Shown piece by piece: positions 36,235-45,497 of a stretch of 64,000 nt of DNA (position 1 is the stretch's first letter; every line of letters starts with the position of its first letter). The position numbers and the translations under genes are program-made. The stretch is from positions 3,534,001 to 3,598,000 of the forward strand of contig NZ_CP019445.1 in assembly GCF_001975225.1 (NCBI RefSeq). Reading direction: 5' to 3'. Below the pieces are notes generated by a model, which did not search any database, had not been told where the DNA came from, and saw only the letters and a program-made list of their open reading frames with translations. This stretch comes from Kosakonia cowanii JCM 10956 = DSM 18146 (GTDB lineage Bacteria > Pseudomonadota > Gammaproteobacteria > Enterobacterales > Enterobacteriaceae).

Positions 36235-36768
36235 TTATCGTTCGCGCTTTTTCGGCATCATACGCAGCAGCGTATTGTCCTTGAAAAAGTAATGGTGCAG
36301 CAGTGCGGCAGCGGCATGCAGGCCAACAATAAAGTAACCGAGCGTGGCGAGAAGCTCATGGTACTCCTTGAGCGTGTCGACCAGATCGAAATTAGCCTCG
36401 GCGGCGTGGGGCATCGGCAGGCCGAAGGCGATCCACGGGCCGCCGCGGTTGTACATCATCAGCAGGCCCAGCAGCGGCAAGGCGATAAACAGCAGATAAA
36501 TCGCCAGATGCCCGAGGTGCGCCAGCCCGGTCATCATTGCGGAGGGTTTGGGCGTAATAGGCGGTGCCGGATGTTTTAGTCTTACCAGCAGCCGCGCAAC
36601 CATCAGTACGAGAACAGAGATACCGCATGAGACATGGACGATATTGAAATAAGGCCGGTAGCTACGCGGCGCAAATCCGCGAAACTCCATGGCGCAGTAT
36701 GCGCCGACGACCAGCAGCACCACCAACCAGTGGATGGCGATCTGCGGGCCGGAATAGTTGCTACGCAT
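36235..36768 (-). CDS. cybB: CybB: cytochrome b561 / superoxide:ubiquinone oxidase
   Basis: A 177-residue four-helix membrane cytochrome that follows E. coli CybB closely (IAIHWLVVLLVVGAYCAMEF, HVSCGISVLVLM, MMTGLAHLGHLAIYLLFIAL, HAAAALLHHYFFKDNTLLRM). CybB takes electrons from periplasmic superoxide and gives them to ubiquinone in the inner membrane. Start at 36768 fits K-12 and has AGGGG six bases before it; a 12-codon upstream extension is not conserved. RydC, the sRNA near cybB in K-12, was not found on either side. A GC-rich inverted repeat (GCCCGGT / ACCGGGC, about 36200-36225) follows the gene. Confidence 0.94.
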   Translation of the reverse strand: MRSNYSGPQIAIHWLVVLLVVGAYCAMEFRGFAPRSYRPYFNIVHVSCGISVLVLMVARLLVRLKHPAPPITPKPSAMMTGLAHLGHLAIYLLFIALPLLGLLMMYNRGGPWIAFGLPMPHAAEANFDLVDTLKEYHELLATLGYFIVGLHAAAALLHHYFFKDNTLLRMMPKKRER

Positions 36769-36938
36769 AAGAAACCCCTGAAAGAACGAACCGGCCTTCA
36801 ACATAACGGGGTTTCCTTAAAAATTCATTAACTTTTCTGTATCACTTTTCAGCCACTTAGCGCTTACGCAGCGCGTGTGGTTTGCGCAGTAAAACCCGAC
36901 AACGAATAGTGAATAAGTACAAAACATAAGGAGCCTGT

Positions 36939-37865
36939 GTGGATAATCTGACGCCGCAAACACTACTGAGTTTGATGGAGGGCGCCGTCGCGCGCGCCAT
37001 CACGTTTCCCGTCTGGCCGCAGGGCGAAGCGCCCGGTGCGAAGGTCAGCCCGGTCCAATTTCAGCTGGAAACAGAGCATACCGGCCCCTCGCCGTTCGAT
37101 CGCTCGGTGACGGGCGTGCGGGCACCGGAAATCACCGTTTATGCGCCACAGCACCCTAACGGCATTGGCATTCTGGTCACGCCCGGCGGCTCTTATCGCC
37201 GCGTGGTGCTGGATAAAGAGGGCAGCGCCCTCGCCCCTTTCTTTAATGCACGCGGTTATACTCTGTTTGTGATGACCTACCGCTTCCCTGGCGATGGCCA
37301 TGCCGAGGGAGCAGACGCGCCGCTGGCAGATGTGCAGCGGGCAATGCGCCTTATCCGCGCCCAGGCGGATCGCTGGCAGCTTGACGGCGACAAACTTGGC
37401 GTGATGGGCTTTTCCGCTGGCGGCCATGCGGCGGCGAGTCTCGGCACACGTTACAGTGATTCAGTCTATACGCCGCTGGATGCTATTGATGAGCAGAGCG
37501 CCCGCCCAGCGTTTATGGCACTGGTCTACCCGGTGATCACTATGCATGCCGATATTGATCATCCGATGTCGCGCCAGCAGCTGATTGGCGATACGCCCGA
37601 TGAGGCGCAGATCCGCCGCTACTCCGCCGAGGAGCAGGTCAACAGCCAGACGCCGCCGACCTTTTTGCTGCATGCGGTCGACGACCCGGCGGTAAAAGTG
37701 GAAAACAGCGTGGTGATGTTCTCCGCACTGCGCCGCCTCGGCGTGCCGGTGGAGATGCATCTGTTTGAGCAGGGAAAACACGGGTTTGGTATTCGCGATG
37801 CGCTGGGCTTGCCGGTTGCCGTCTGGCCGGAGTTGATGATGGCGTGGATCGAAACCAAGGTGTGA
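36939..37865 (+). CDS. Alpha/beta hydrolase (acetyl-esterase-like)
   Basis: A 308-residue cytoplasmic hydrolase beginning with GTG after AAGGAG. The nucleophile elbow is GVMGFSAGGHAAAS (G-F-S-A-G-G), the oxyanion region VTPGGSYRRVVLDKEG, the acid is in LLHAVDDPAVKVENS and the histidine in FEQGKHGFG, a standard triad as in acetyl-xylan esterases and BD-FAE-type enzymes. Residues 1-45 form an extra N-terminal extension. It is divergent from cybB and convergent with aldA across a terminator. Substrate unknown; de-acetylation of carbohydrate esters is a family-based guess. Confidence 0.85.
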   Translation: MDNLTPQTLLSLMEGAVARAITFPVWPQGEAPGAKVSPVQFQLETEHTGPSPFDRSVTGVRAPEITVYAPQHPNGIGILVTPGGSYRRVVLDKEGSALAPFFNARGYTLFVMTYRFPGDGHAEGADAPLADVQRAMRLIRAQADRWQLDGDKLGVMGFSAGGHAAASLGTRYSDSVYTPLDAIDEQSARPAFMALVYPVITMHADIDHPMSRQQLIGDTPDEAQIRRYSAEEQVNSQTPPTFLLHAVDDPAVKVENSVVMFSALRRLGVPVEMHLFEQGKHGFGIRDALGLPVAVWPELMMAWIETKV

Positions 37866-37869
37866 AAAC

Positions 37870-37889
37870 GCCCCCGCGACTGCGGGGGC
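37870..37889. terminator. Hairpin terminator between hydrolase and aldA
   Basis: An 8-bp stem GCCCCCGC / GCGGGGGC with loop GACT. On the minus strand it is followed by GTTTTC, so it serves aldA; the plus-strand tail is weak. Confidence 0.7.
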
Positions 37890-37896
37890 AGGCTTA

Positions 37897-39336
37897 TCAG
37901 GATTGCAGGTAAACCACCTGGGTTTGCAGATATTCATTCAGGCCGTGGCGGCCATCCGCGCCGCCAATGCCGGATTTGCGCCAGCCGGCGTGGAAACCCT
38001 GCATCGCTTCAAAGTTCTCGCGGTTGATGTAGGTTTCGCCAAACTTCAGCCCGCGCACCGCTTTCATCGCCTGGTTGAGATCGCGGGTGTAGATCGAAGA
38101 AGTGAGGCCATAGTCGCTGTCATTGGCCATCGCCAGCGCTTCATCAAGCGTGTCGAATGCGACTACCGGCAGCACCGGGCCAAAGGTCTCCTCGTGCATA
38201 ATCGCCATCTCTTGCTGCACATCCAGCAGCAGCGTCGGCGGATAGAAGTACCCTTTTCCTTCAACTTTTTCACCGCCAAGGGCAACCCGCGCCCCTTCCG
38301 CGACGGCGCGCGCCACCTTCTCCTCCACCCGCTGCAAAGCCGCAGCATTGATAAGCGGCCCCATGGCGATATCGCTGCGTTGCGCCGGGTCGCCAAACTG
38401 CACCGCTTTCATCGCTTCGCCGAGGCGGTTGACGAAACGGTCGTAAATCCCCTTCTGCACATAGACACGCTCGGCACAGTTACACACCTGCCCGGTATTG
38501 ATCACTCTTGAATCAACAATTGCTTTCACCGCCAGCTCAAGGTCGGCATCGTCGAGCACAATCGCTGGCGCTTTACCGCCCAGCTCCAGGCACACTTTGG
38601 TAATATTTTTCGCCGCCGCCACCATGATCTTCTCCCCCGCGCCGACGCTGCCGGTCATGCTGACCATCGCCACCTTTGGGTTACCCGCAAGCTCCTGACC
38701 GACGGTTTCGCCGCGCCCGAGCACCAGGTTGAAGACCCCTTTCGGTAAGCCAACCTGCTCAACGATTTTGGCAAATGCAATAGCGTTACTCGGAGTAAAT
38801 TCGCTGGGTTTGATGACAATGGTGTTGCCGGTGATAAGCGCGGGGGCCATTTTGCGGGCGATAAGGAAGAACGGGAAGTTCCACGGCAGAATACCGGTGG
38901 TCACGCCCAGCGCGCGCTTGAAGACAAAGATATTCTCATTCGGGCGATCGCTCTGCAGGATTTCGCCTTCGTAACGGCGCGCCCACTCGGCCATATAGTC
39001 GATGTAATCGGCGGTGAAAGAGACTTCGACATCGGCGAGCTGCTGGATTTTGCCCCCTTCGGCGACAATCAGTGCGCTGATCTCGCTGGCTTTATCACGA
39101 ATGCCAGCGGCGATTTTACGCAGCCAGCCGGCACGCTCAATGGCGGGCAGCGCTTCCCAGCCGGGCTGTGCCCGCTCGGCGGCCTCGATGGCTTTACGTG
39201 CATCTTCGGCGCGTCCGTCGGGAATACGCGCGAGAACCTCTTCCGTTGCCGGGTTGATCACATCAAGCCAGCCTTCGCCCTGCCAGCTGACAAATTGCCC
39301 ATCAATAAACATCGGGTGTTGTACGGGTGCTGTCAT
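37897..39336 (-). CDS. aldA: AldA: lactaldehyde / aldehyde dehydrogenase A
   Basis: A 479-residue NAD-dependent aldehyde dehydrogenase, K-12 AldA length and sequence (MTAPVQHPMFIDGQFVSW start, VVYLQS end). Catalytic Cys in NTGQVCNCAERVYVQ, general-base Glu in VCLELGGKAPAIV, NAD fold GSVGAGEKIM. It oxidises lactaldehyde to lactate in fucose and rhamnose breakdown and also glycolaldehyde. AGGAG stands six bases before the ATG at 39336. ydcF lies upstream on the same strand, as in K-12, with a 199-bp gap. Confidence 0.96.
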   Translation of the reverse strand: MTAPVQHPMFIDGQFVSWQGEGWLDVINPATEEVLARIPDGRAEDARKAIEAAERAQPGWEALPAIERAGWLRKIAAGIRDKASEISALIVAEGGKIQQLADVEVSFTADYIDYMAEWARRYEGEILQSDRPNENIFVFKRALGVTTGILPWNFPFFLIARKMAPALITGNTIVIKPSEFTPSNAIAFAKIVEQVGLPKGVFNLVLGRGETVGQELAGNPKVAMVSMTGSVGAGEKIMVAAAKNITKVCLELGGKAPAIVLDDADLELAVKAIVDSRVINTGQVCNCAERVYVQKGIYDRFVNRLGEAMKAVQFGDPAQRSDIAMGPLINAAALQRVEEKVARAVAEGARVALGGEKVEGKGYFYPPTLLLDVQQEMAIMHEETFGPVLPVVAFDTLDEALAMANDSDYGLTSSIYTRDLNQAMKAVRGLKFGETYINRENFEAMQGFHAGWRKSGIGGADGRHGLNEYLQTQVVYLQS

Positions 39337-39535
39337 GATCTGCTCCTGTAATGGCATTGTTTTTAAAAAGCTAACGTGTTGTTAAAAATCTATCGCCGCA
39401 GCGGGCGATGCCGAGGCTCAGGAGCAACTTTTGTGAGGGAACGCAAAAAAGCGGCGGGAAAAGCGAACAAAAAATTATGCGTTTAAAGGATGGCGCTGCC
39501 CGTTTGCGACACAGCTGACGCAAACGGGCATTGGT

Positions 39536-40336
39536 CTACAGCGCGCGCTGGGATAAGGCGTGGGTGAGCTGAGAATCAGCCTGTAGGGTTTGCCAGGCCT
39601 GCTCAATCTCCGGCGGGAACTCGATATGCGCCAGGTAATCGCGCCCGTTAGGGCCATAACCGTTCGCGTCATCCCGCAGGCGCGGCACTTCTCCCATCAC
39701 CAGCGAAAGATAACGCTCAACGGGCCATAACCCGCGTACGCGAGGCTGGAAAGCCAGCCCATCCGGCGTATTGATCAACCGTGGCGTAAAGCCGGGCCAG
39801 CTGAACCAGTGGGGGGCGTTAGTACACTGCTGGCTGGCGCGGGCAAAGGTCGCCATCGTGCGCCGCTGCATGGTCGGGTCCTGAACGATCACCGCCGTTT
39901 TCGGCGCGATGTGCTGGCTTATCAACATATCGAGGCTGAAACGGGCATTCTCGCCGCTGTTGGTTGAGCGGTCTTCAATCAGTAGCTGGCTCTCATCAAT
40001 CTTCCAGAACTGTCGGGCGATGTCGGCGAGAATAGCCGCTTCGCCGCGCCCGGTAGTACGAATCACGTTATAGCGTGGATGGCGGGCAATGGCTGAATAG
40101 AGGAATGTCGTTGAATGGCCCAAACCGCCGCTAATCAGCAGCGGTGTTTTTTGCGCCGCCGCCAGCCCGCAGGCCGCTTCAATGGTCGGAATAACGGCAT
40201 TACCTGCCAGGATCACCACATCTGCCCGCACCGGCGACGGTTTGCCGGTGAAGTCATTTTGCGCCAGCCATTCACCGAGCGTATTAACGGCAGCAAGCAT
40301 CGGCTCAGGCAGAGCGGGAAATCTTGTTTTAAGCAT
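39536..40336 (-). CDS. ydcF: YdcF: DUF218 protein
   Basis: A 266-residue protein of K-12 YdcF length with the DUF218 core (VVILAGNAVIPTIEAACGLA, PLLISGGLGHSTTFLYSA, EDRSTNSGENARFS, AVIVQDPTMQRRTMATFARA). E. coli YdcF has a Rossmann-like fold and binds SAM, but its reaction is unknown. AAGGAGG precedes the ATG at 40336; a start five codons earlier would leave no room for that site. Confidence 0.94.
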   Translation of the reverse strand: MLKTRFPALPEPMLAAVNTLGEWLAQNDFTGKPSPVRADVVILAGNAVIPTIEAACGLAAAQKTPLLISGGLGHSTTFLYSAIARHPRYNVIRTTGRGEAAILADIARQFWKIDESQLLIEDRSTNSGENARFSLDMLISQHIAPKTAVIVQDPTMQRRTMATFARASQQCTNAPHWFSWPGFTPRLINTPDGLAFQPRVRGLWPVERYLSLVMGEVPRLRDDANGYGPNGRDYLAHIEFPPEIEQAWQTLQADSQLTHALSQRAL

Positions 40337-40669
40337 GGAAACCTCCTTCACATTGCTGTCTCAAGCCTAACCGCACGCCGGAAGCTGAACAGAGGATCTC
40401 TCCTAATCGCGTTTTCACCGCCTCTGCACCGCACAAAAAGAACACTTTTCGTGACAACGTCACACGTTAAATGACTATTTTTACTCCCTTCCCCTGCTGC
40501 GATGCAGCGCGTAATCTATATTTTTCTTATGCACTTGCATTGCATTTATGGGCGCACGTAGAATCGTTAGCCCCCTAACTATTCAGTAAGATAATCTTTA
40601 GGTCTTCATGCATAACCACACTCGCTCTTTTTCTGTGCCGTCTATCGTTACCCATGAGGTCAAAAAGTA
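40337..40669. other. Promoter region of the tripartite efflux operon
   Basis: About 330 bp between divergent ydcF and the efflux genes. A candidate promoter reads TTAGCC (40567-40572), 17 bp, GATAAT (40590-40595). A dyad CCTAA (40574-40578) / TTAGG (40598-40602) overlaps it and could be an operator for a repressor. No regulator gene is adjacent. Further left the region is A+T-rich but featureless to me. Confidence 0.4.
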
Positions 40670-42322
40670 ATGTCTGAACCCAAACGCGACCCCTACGCGC
40701 CGCGTGAATGGGCCGCTCATGAAAAGCCGATGCTGCTCGGCTCACCCTCAACGCCCTGGCACAGCACGCCGCGGCGCATCGCCTATGGCATCGTCGGTTT
40801 GCTGGTCTCCATGACCGGCGCACTGGGTAATGCGATGGTGACGGCGAACCTGCAAAATTTGCAGGGCACCTTTGCCGCCTGGTCAACGGAGATCGCCTGG
40901 CTCCCGGCGGTGTACGTGATGACCAACGTCTCCATCAACCTGCTGCTGGTAAAGTTTCGCCAGCAGTATGGCCTGCGGGCATTTACCGAAGGGTTTCTGG
41001 TGCTCTATGTGCTGGTCACCTTTTTCCACCTCTTTATTAATGACCTCAGCTCCGCGCTGTTTGTGCGCGGTGCTCATGGCATGGTGGCCGCCGCGCTCAG
41101 CTCGCTTGGGATCTACTATCAAATTCAGGCCTGGCCGGCGAAGCACCGGCTGAAAGCGCTGACCATCGGCATTACCGGTTCGACGCTGGCGATCCCGATT
41201 GCCCGCCTCTTCTCTACCGAACTGCTGCAACTCGACGAGTGGCGCGGACTCTATCTCTTCGAGCTTGGGCTGGCGCTTATCTCGCTGGGCTGCGTGATAG
41301 CACTGAAGCTGCCGCCGGGCGACCGTAAAAAGGTGTTTGAGAAGAAGGATTTCATCACCTTCTTTCTGCTGGCACCCGGCATGGCACTGCTCTGCGCGGT
41401 GCTCTCCCTCGGGCGTCTCGACTGGTGGTTTGAAACGCCGTGGCTTGGCTGGGCGCTGGCCGGTGCGCTGGTATTAATCGTCTCGGCGATTGTGTTTGAG
41501 CACAACCGGAAGAACCCGCTGCTCAACACCCGCTGGCTCTCCAGCGGCAGTATTGTGCGCCTCGGCCTGATTATGCTGCTGATCCGCATTGTGCTTGCCG
41601 AGCAGAACACCGGGGTTTTTGGCTGGTTGCAGTATGTTGGCCTGCAAAACGAGCAGATGACCCGGCTGGCGTGGTCGATTCTGGCCGGGATTATCTGCGG
41701 GATTGTCGCCAGCTGCCTGACCATTAAACCGCAGCGCCTCGGCTGGCCGATCCTGACCGCGCTGGCGCTGATGATTATCGCCTCGCTGATGGATAGCCAG
41801 TCAACCAGCCTGACGCGCCCGGATCAGCTGATGATTAGCCAGTTCCTCTTCGGCTTTGCCAGCGCCTTTTTTATCGCCCCTGCGATGCTGGCCGGGATTG
41901 GCGGCGTCATTGCCGAACCGCGCAACCTCGTCAGCTTCTCGGTGCTGTTTGGCATGAGCCAGAATATCGGCGGGCTGATGGGTTCGGCGATCCTCGGCAC
42001 CTTTCAGACGTGGCGCGAAAAGTACCACTCGAGCATGCTGGCGGATCAGCTCACCACCCTTAACCCGCTGGTCAATGAGCGCCTGCAACTCTATAGCCAG
42101 ATGTACCAGAGCATGATCGGCGACAGCAGCCTGCTCAGCGTGCAGGCAGTCACACAGTTGCAGACCGCCTCGACGCTGCAGGCGACGATACTGGCTTATA
42201 ACGACACTTATATGCTGACGGCGAGCGTCGCTGCCGCCACGCTATTATGGATTGTATGGCGCTTGCTGCGCCTGCGTATTACCGCTCGTCTGGCCCTGAA
42301 ACGGGCAACGGGTAACAAATAA
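40670..42322 (+). CDS. DHA2-type MFS efflux transporter (EmrB-like)
   Basis: A 550-residue carrier with about 14 hydrophobic helices, of the DHA2/EmrB type. The N-terminal 40 residues are a hydrophilic tail, then IVGLLVSMTGALGNAMVTAN. The usual DxxMV helix 1 motif is altered to GALGNAMV, and the helix-4 region is FVRGAHGMVAAALSSLGIYY, so it belongs to the divergent branch of EmrB-like proteins that pair with an adaptor and a NodT-type outer-membrane factor. It is first of three genes for a complete pump across both membranes. Substrates are probably amphipathic drugs or aromatic acids. Confidence 0.88.
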   Translation: MSEPKRDPYAPREWAAHEKPMLLGSPSTPWHSTPRRIAYGIVGLLVSMTGALGNAMVTANLQNLQGTFAAWSTEIAWLPAVYVMTNVSINLLLVKFRQQYGLRAFTEGFLVLYVLVTFFHLFINDLSSALFVRGAHGMVAAALSSLGIYYQIQAWPAKHRLKALTIGITGSTLAIPIARLFSTELLQLDEWRGLYLFELGLALISLGCVIALKLPPGDRKKVFEKKDFITFFLLAPGMALLCAVLSLGRLDWWFETPWLGWALAGALVLIVSAIVFEHNRKNPLLNTRWLSSGSIVRLGLIMLLIRIVLAEQNTGVFGWLQYVGLQNEQMTRLAWSILAGIICGIVASCLTIKPQRLGWPILTALALMIIASLMDSQSTSLTRPDQLMISQFLFGFASAFFIAPAMLAGIGGVIAEPRNLVSFSVLFGMSQNIGGLMGSAILGTFQTWREKYHSSMLADQLTTLNPLVNERLQLYSQMYQSMIGDSSLLSVQAVTQLQTASTLQATILAYNDTYMLTASVAAATLLWIVWRLLRLRITARLALKRATGNK

Positions 42323-42350
42323 TAATGATGACATTACTGGAGTTCTTACT

Positions 42351-43433
42351 ATGAGCCAGCAGGACGCCGCTAAAGAGCAGGCAAGTACCCGCAGCAACGT
42401 GCGCGTGGTGTCCCTTTTTACCGCCGCGGCGATCGTCATCGTCGGCGTGCTGGTGATCCTTTACGCCTGGCAGCTGCCGCCGTTTACGCGCCATACGCAG
42501 TCGACGGATAACGCCTATGTGCGCGGGCAGACGACCTTTATCAGCCCGCAGGTGAATGGTTATATCACCGAAGTGCCGGTGCAGGATTTCGTTAATGTGA
42601 AAAAGGGCGACCTGATTATGCAGATTGACGACCGCATCTATCGTCAGCGCGTCGATCAGGCGAAGGCGACGCTGGCGATGAAGCGCGCCGCGCTGGAAAA
42701 CAACCTGCAACAGCGCAAAAGCGCGCAGGCGGTAATCGCCCGAAATGAAGCGGCGCTCGCCAGCGCCAAAGCGCAGAACCTGCAGGCGCAGGCGGATTTA
42801 AAACGCGTTAAAGCGCTGACGGCGGATGGTTCCCTCTCTGTTCGCGAGCGCGATGCCGCGCTGGCAACCGCCGCGCAAAACAGCGCCAATATCGCCCAGG
42901 CGCAGGCGACGCTTGAGATGTCGCGTCAGGATCTGCAAACCACCATCGTCAATCGCGCTTCGCTTCAGGCGGATGTGGAAAATGCCCAGGCAGCGCTGGA
43001 GCTGGCGCAGATCGATCTGCAAAATACGCGCATCGTCGCCCCGCGCGACGGGCAGCTTGGGCAGATCAGCGTGCGCCTCGGCGCGTATGTGACTGCCGGG
43101 ACGCATCTCACCTCGCTGGTGCCTGCCCAGCGCTGGGTGATTGCCAACCTGAAAGAGACGCAGCTGGCCGATGTCGTTGTCGGTCAGCCGGTGACCTTTA
43201 GTGTTGATGCCCTTGATGGCCGCAGCTTTAATGGTCGTGTCGAGAGCATTTCCCCGGCAACGGGCGTGGAGTTCAGCGCTATCAGCCCGGACAACGCCAC
43301 CGGTAACTTTGTCAAAATCGCCCAGCGTATTCCGGTGCGCATTCAGGTGGAGGGCAAAGCCGATGAGATCGCCCGTCTGCGCCCCGGCATGTCCGTGCAG
43401 GTGCATATTGATACGCGGGAGGCGCAGCAATGA
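42351..43433 (+). CDS. HlyD/EmrA-type periplasmic adaptor
   Basis: A 360-residue membrane-fusion protein. One N-terminal helix (about 22-43, VSLFTAAAIVIVGVLVILYA), then the lipoyl half-motif STDNAYVRGQTTFISPQVNG, a coiled-coil hairpin rich in Ala and Gln (about 95-200), the second lipoyl half DLQNTRIVAPRDGQLGQISV, and a beta-barrel ending ..RPGMSVQVHID. It links the inner-membrane carrier to the outer-membrane channel. The gene begins 28 bp after the carrier and overlaps the next gene by 4 bp. Confidence 0.92.
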   Translation: MSQQDAAKEQASTRSNVRVVSLFTAAAIVIVGVLVILYAWQLPPFTRHTQSTDNAYVRGQTTFISPQVNGYITEVPVQDFVNVKKGDLIMQIDDRIYRQRVDQAKATLAMKRAALENNLQQRKSAQAVIARNEAALASAKAQNLQAQADLKRVKALTADGSLSVRERDAALATAAQNSANIAQAQATLEMSRQDLQTTIVNRASLQADVENAQAALELAQIDLQNTRIVAPRDGQLGQISVRLGAYVTAGTHLTSLVPAQRWVIANLKETQLADVVVGQPVTFSVDALDGRSFNGRVESISPATGVEFSAISPDNATGNFVKIAQRIPVRIQVEGKADEIARLRPGMSVQVHIDTREAQQ

Positions 43434-44806
43434 GGCGCTATCCGACACTTATCGCGCTCAGCCTGCTGCTGGCGGGCTGCCAGTCGGTGGATGTGGAACG
43501 CGCACAGCCTTCGTTACAGATCCCGGCGGCGTGGCGCAGCGAAAGCGGGCCGCTGGGCAAAGTCGACAGCGTCTGGTGGCGCAACTTTCACGACAGCCAG
43601 CTCAACCGCTATGTTGATCAGGCCCTGCGCTATAACAGCGATATGCTGGTCGCTCGCGAGCGGGTTAACGAGTACCAGGCGCGCGTCTATGCTGCCAACG
43701 GCGCGCTATTTCCTGAAGTGGATATCGGTTTATCCGGCACCCGCGCCCGTTCGCAATCTGCCGCCACCGGTCAACCGGTGCACAGCACGCTCTATAAGGG
43801 CAATTTAACTGCCAGTTACGATGTCGATATCTGGGGGGCGAGCCGCAGCGCATCGCGGGCGGCAGAAGCCTCGCTGGAGGCGCAAAAAGCCGCCGCTGCG
43901 GCGGCGGATTTAACCGTCGCCACCAATGTCGCCTCCGGTTATCTCACCCTGTTATCACTGGATGAGCAGTTGCGCGTCACGCGCTCGACGCTAAAAGCGC
44001 GGGAAGATGCGTGGCGGCTCGCCCGGCGTCAGTATGAAACTGGCTATACCTCGCGGCTGGAGCTGATGCAGTCGGATTCGGAACTACGCGCAACGCGGGC
44101 GCAGATCCCGCAGCTGGTGCACCAGATTAGCCAGCAGGAGAATGCGCTCAGCGTGCTGCTTGGCAGCAACCCGGGCGCAATCCAGCGCGGCGATTTTTCG
44201 GCGCTGACGCCGCTGTCGCTGCCTGCGCAGTTACCGTCAACGCTGCTTAACCGGCGGCCGGATATCGTGCAGGCCCAGCGCCAGCTGGTTGCCGCCGACG
44301 CGGGTCTTGCGGTATCGCAGGCGAAACTGCTGCCGTCGCTCAATCTGACCGCCAGCGGCAGTATGCAGGACGACACCCTGCCCGGCCTGCTCGATAACCC
44401 GCTGCGGCTGTGGAACATTGGCGGCAGCATTCTGGCGCCGCTGCTAAACCGCCAGGCGCTGAATGCGCAGGTGGATGTCTCCATGTCGCAGCGCAATCAG
44501 GCGCTCTATGGCTATGAAAGCACCGTGCGCAATGCGTTCAGAGAGGTGAATGACAGTCTCGATGCTATCACTCGCCTCGGCGAGCAGCTGAGCGAGCTGG
44601 AAGGCCAGCAGCAGGTGGCGGAAGAGACGCTACGCATTGCACAAAATCGTTACCAGAACGGCTACTCCTCCTACCTGACGGTGCTTGATGCGCAGCGCAC
44701 GCTCTTTAGCGCGCAGCTCAATGCCGTGCAGGTGAAAAATAATCTGTTACTGGCGCAGGTGGATCTCTATCGAGCGCTGGGTGGAGGCTGGTCCGGTATG
44801 CAGTAA
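43430..44806 (+). CDS. NodT-family outer-membrane efflux lipoprotein
   Basis: A 458-residue TolC-like channel of the NodT family. The start MRRYPTLIALSLLLAGC is a lipoprotein signal with lipobox LAGC. The protein has the duplicated OEP repeats (about 65-250 and 270-455), with NRYQNGYSSYLTVLDAQRTL near the end as in OprM, CusC and MdtP. Its ATG overlaps the adaptor stop (ATGA), so the three pump components form one operon. Confidence 0.92.
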   Translation: MRRYPTLIALSLLLAGCQSVDVERAQPSLQIPAAWRSESGPLGKVDSVWWRNFHDSQLNRYVDQALRYNSDMLVARERVNEYQARVYAANGALFPEVDIGLSGTRARSQSAATGQPVHSTLYKGNLTASYDVDIWGASRSASRAAEASLEAQKAAAAAADLTVATNVASGYLTLLSLDEQLRVTRSTLKAREDAWRLARRQYETGYTSRLELMQSDSELRATRAQIPQLVHQISQQENALSVLLGSNPGAIQRGDFSALTPLSLPAQLPSTLLNRRPDIVQAQRQLVAADAGLAVSQAKLLPSLNLTASGSMQDDTLPGLLDNPLRLWNIGGSILAPLLNRQALNAQVDVSMSQRNQALYGYESTVRNAFREVNDSLDAITRLGEQLSELEGQQQVAEETLRIAQNRYQNGYSSYLTVLDAQRTLFSAQLNAVQVKNNLLLAQVDLYRALGGGWSGMQ

Positions 44807-44832
44807 TTCTCAACGAAACCAGGAGTTATGCT

Positions 44833-45492
44833 ATGCAGCAGAAATGGTCCGCGGTAGATGAGTACTTAGCACAACAGCTTCTCCCTGAAGATGAGGTTCT
44901 GACGCAGATCCTCGCCAATAACCGGCGCGCCGGCTTACCTGAAATTGATGTCTCGCCAATGCAGGGGCAGTTGCTGGCGCTGCTGGTGCGGATGACGCAC
45001 GCAAAACGCATTCTTGAGATCGGCACGCTGGGCGCGTACAGCACGGTATGGATGGCGCGAGAGTTGCCCTCCGATGGCGAATTATTAACGCTGGAGTTCG
45101 ATGCGTTACATGCCGCGATTGCCCGTGAGAACGTCGAATTTGCCGGTTTAACCCGCCAGGTGAAAGTTAAAGAAGGCCCGGCGCTGGAGACTCTGGAATC
45201 TCTCGGCGAGCGCCCGCCGTTCGATCTGATCTTTATTGATGCCGATAAACCCAATAACCCGAACTACCTGAAGTGGGCGCTGCACTATTCGCGTCCCGGC
45301 ACGCTGATTATTGGCGATAACGTGGTGCGCGACGGCGAAGTCACTAATCCATCCTCCACCGATGACCGGGTACAGGGGGTGCGTAAATTTATTGAGATGA
45401 TTGGCGACAACCCGCGCCTGACGGCGACGGCAATGCAGACCGTCGGCACCAAAGGATGGGATGGCTTTACGCTGGCATGGGTGAATTCGTAA
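44833..45492 (+). CDS. SAM-dependent O-methyltransferase (caffeoyl-CoA OMT family)
   Basis: A 219-residue class I methyltransferase of the catechol/caffeoyl-CoA O-methyltransferase family. Motif I is RILEIGTLGAYSTVWMA, the metal-binding Asp and catalytic region is DLIFIDADKPNNPNYLKWAL, and GTLIIGDNVVRDGEV follows. It needs a divalent metal and methylates a hydroxyl of an aromatic or other small molecule. It is 26 bp after the pump operon on the same strand with a GGAG site, so it may be co-transcribed; a link between methylated phenolics and efflux is possible but unproven. The REP array begins 5 bp after its stop. Confidence 0.9.
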   Translation: MQQKWSAVDEYLAQQLLPEDEVLTQILANNRRAGLPEIDVSPMQGQLLALLVRMTHAKRILEIGTLGAYSTVWMARELPSDGELLTLEFDALHAAIARENVEFAGLTRQVKVKEGPALETLESLGERPPFDLIFIDADKPNNPNYLKWALHYSRPGTLIIGDNVVRDGEVTNPSSTDDRVQGVRKFIEMIGDNPRLTATAMQTVGTKGWDGFTLAWVNS

Positions 45493-45497
45493 AAATC

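Noticed and set aside
36014..36938. RydC sRNA near cybB
   Set aside because: Searched both flanks of cybB by eye for the RydC core and its terminator; nothing similar was found.
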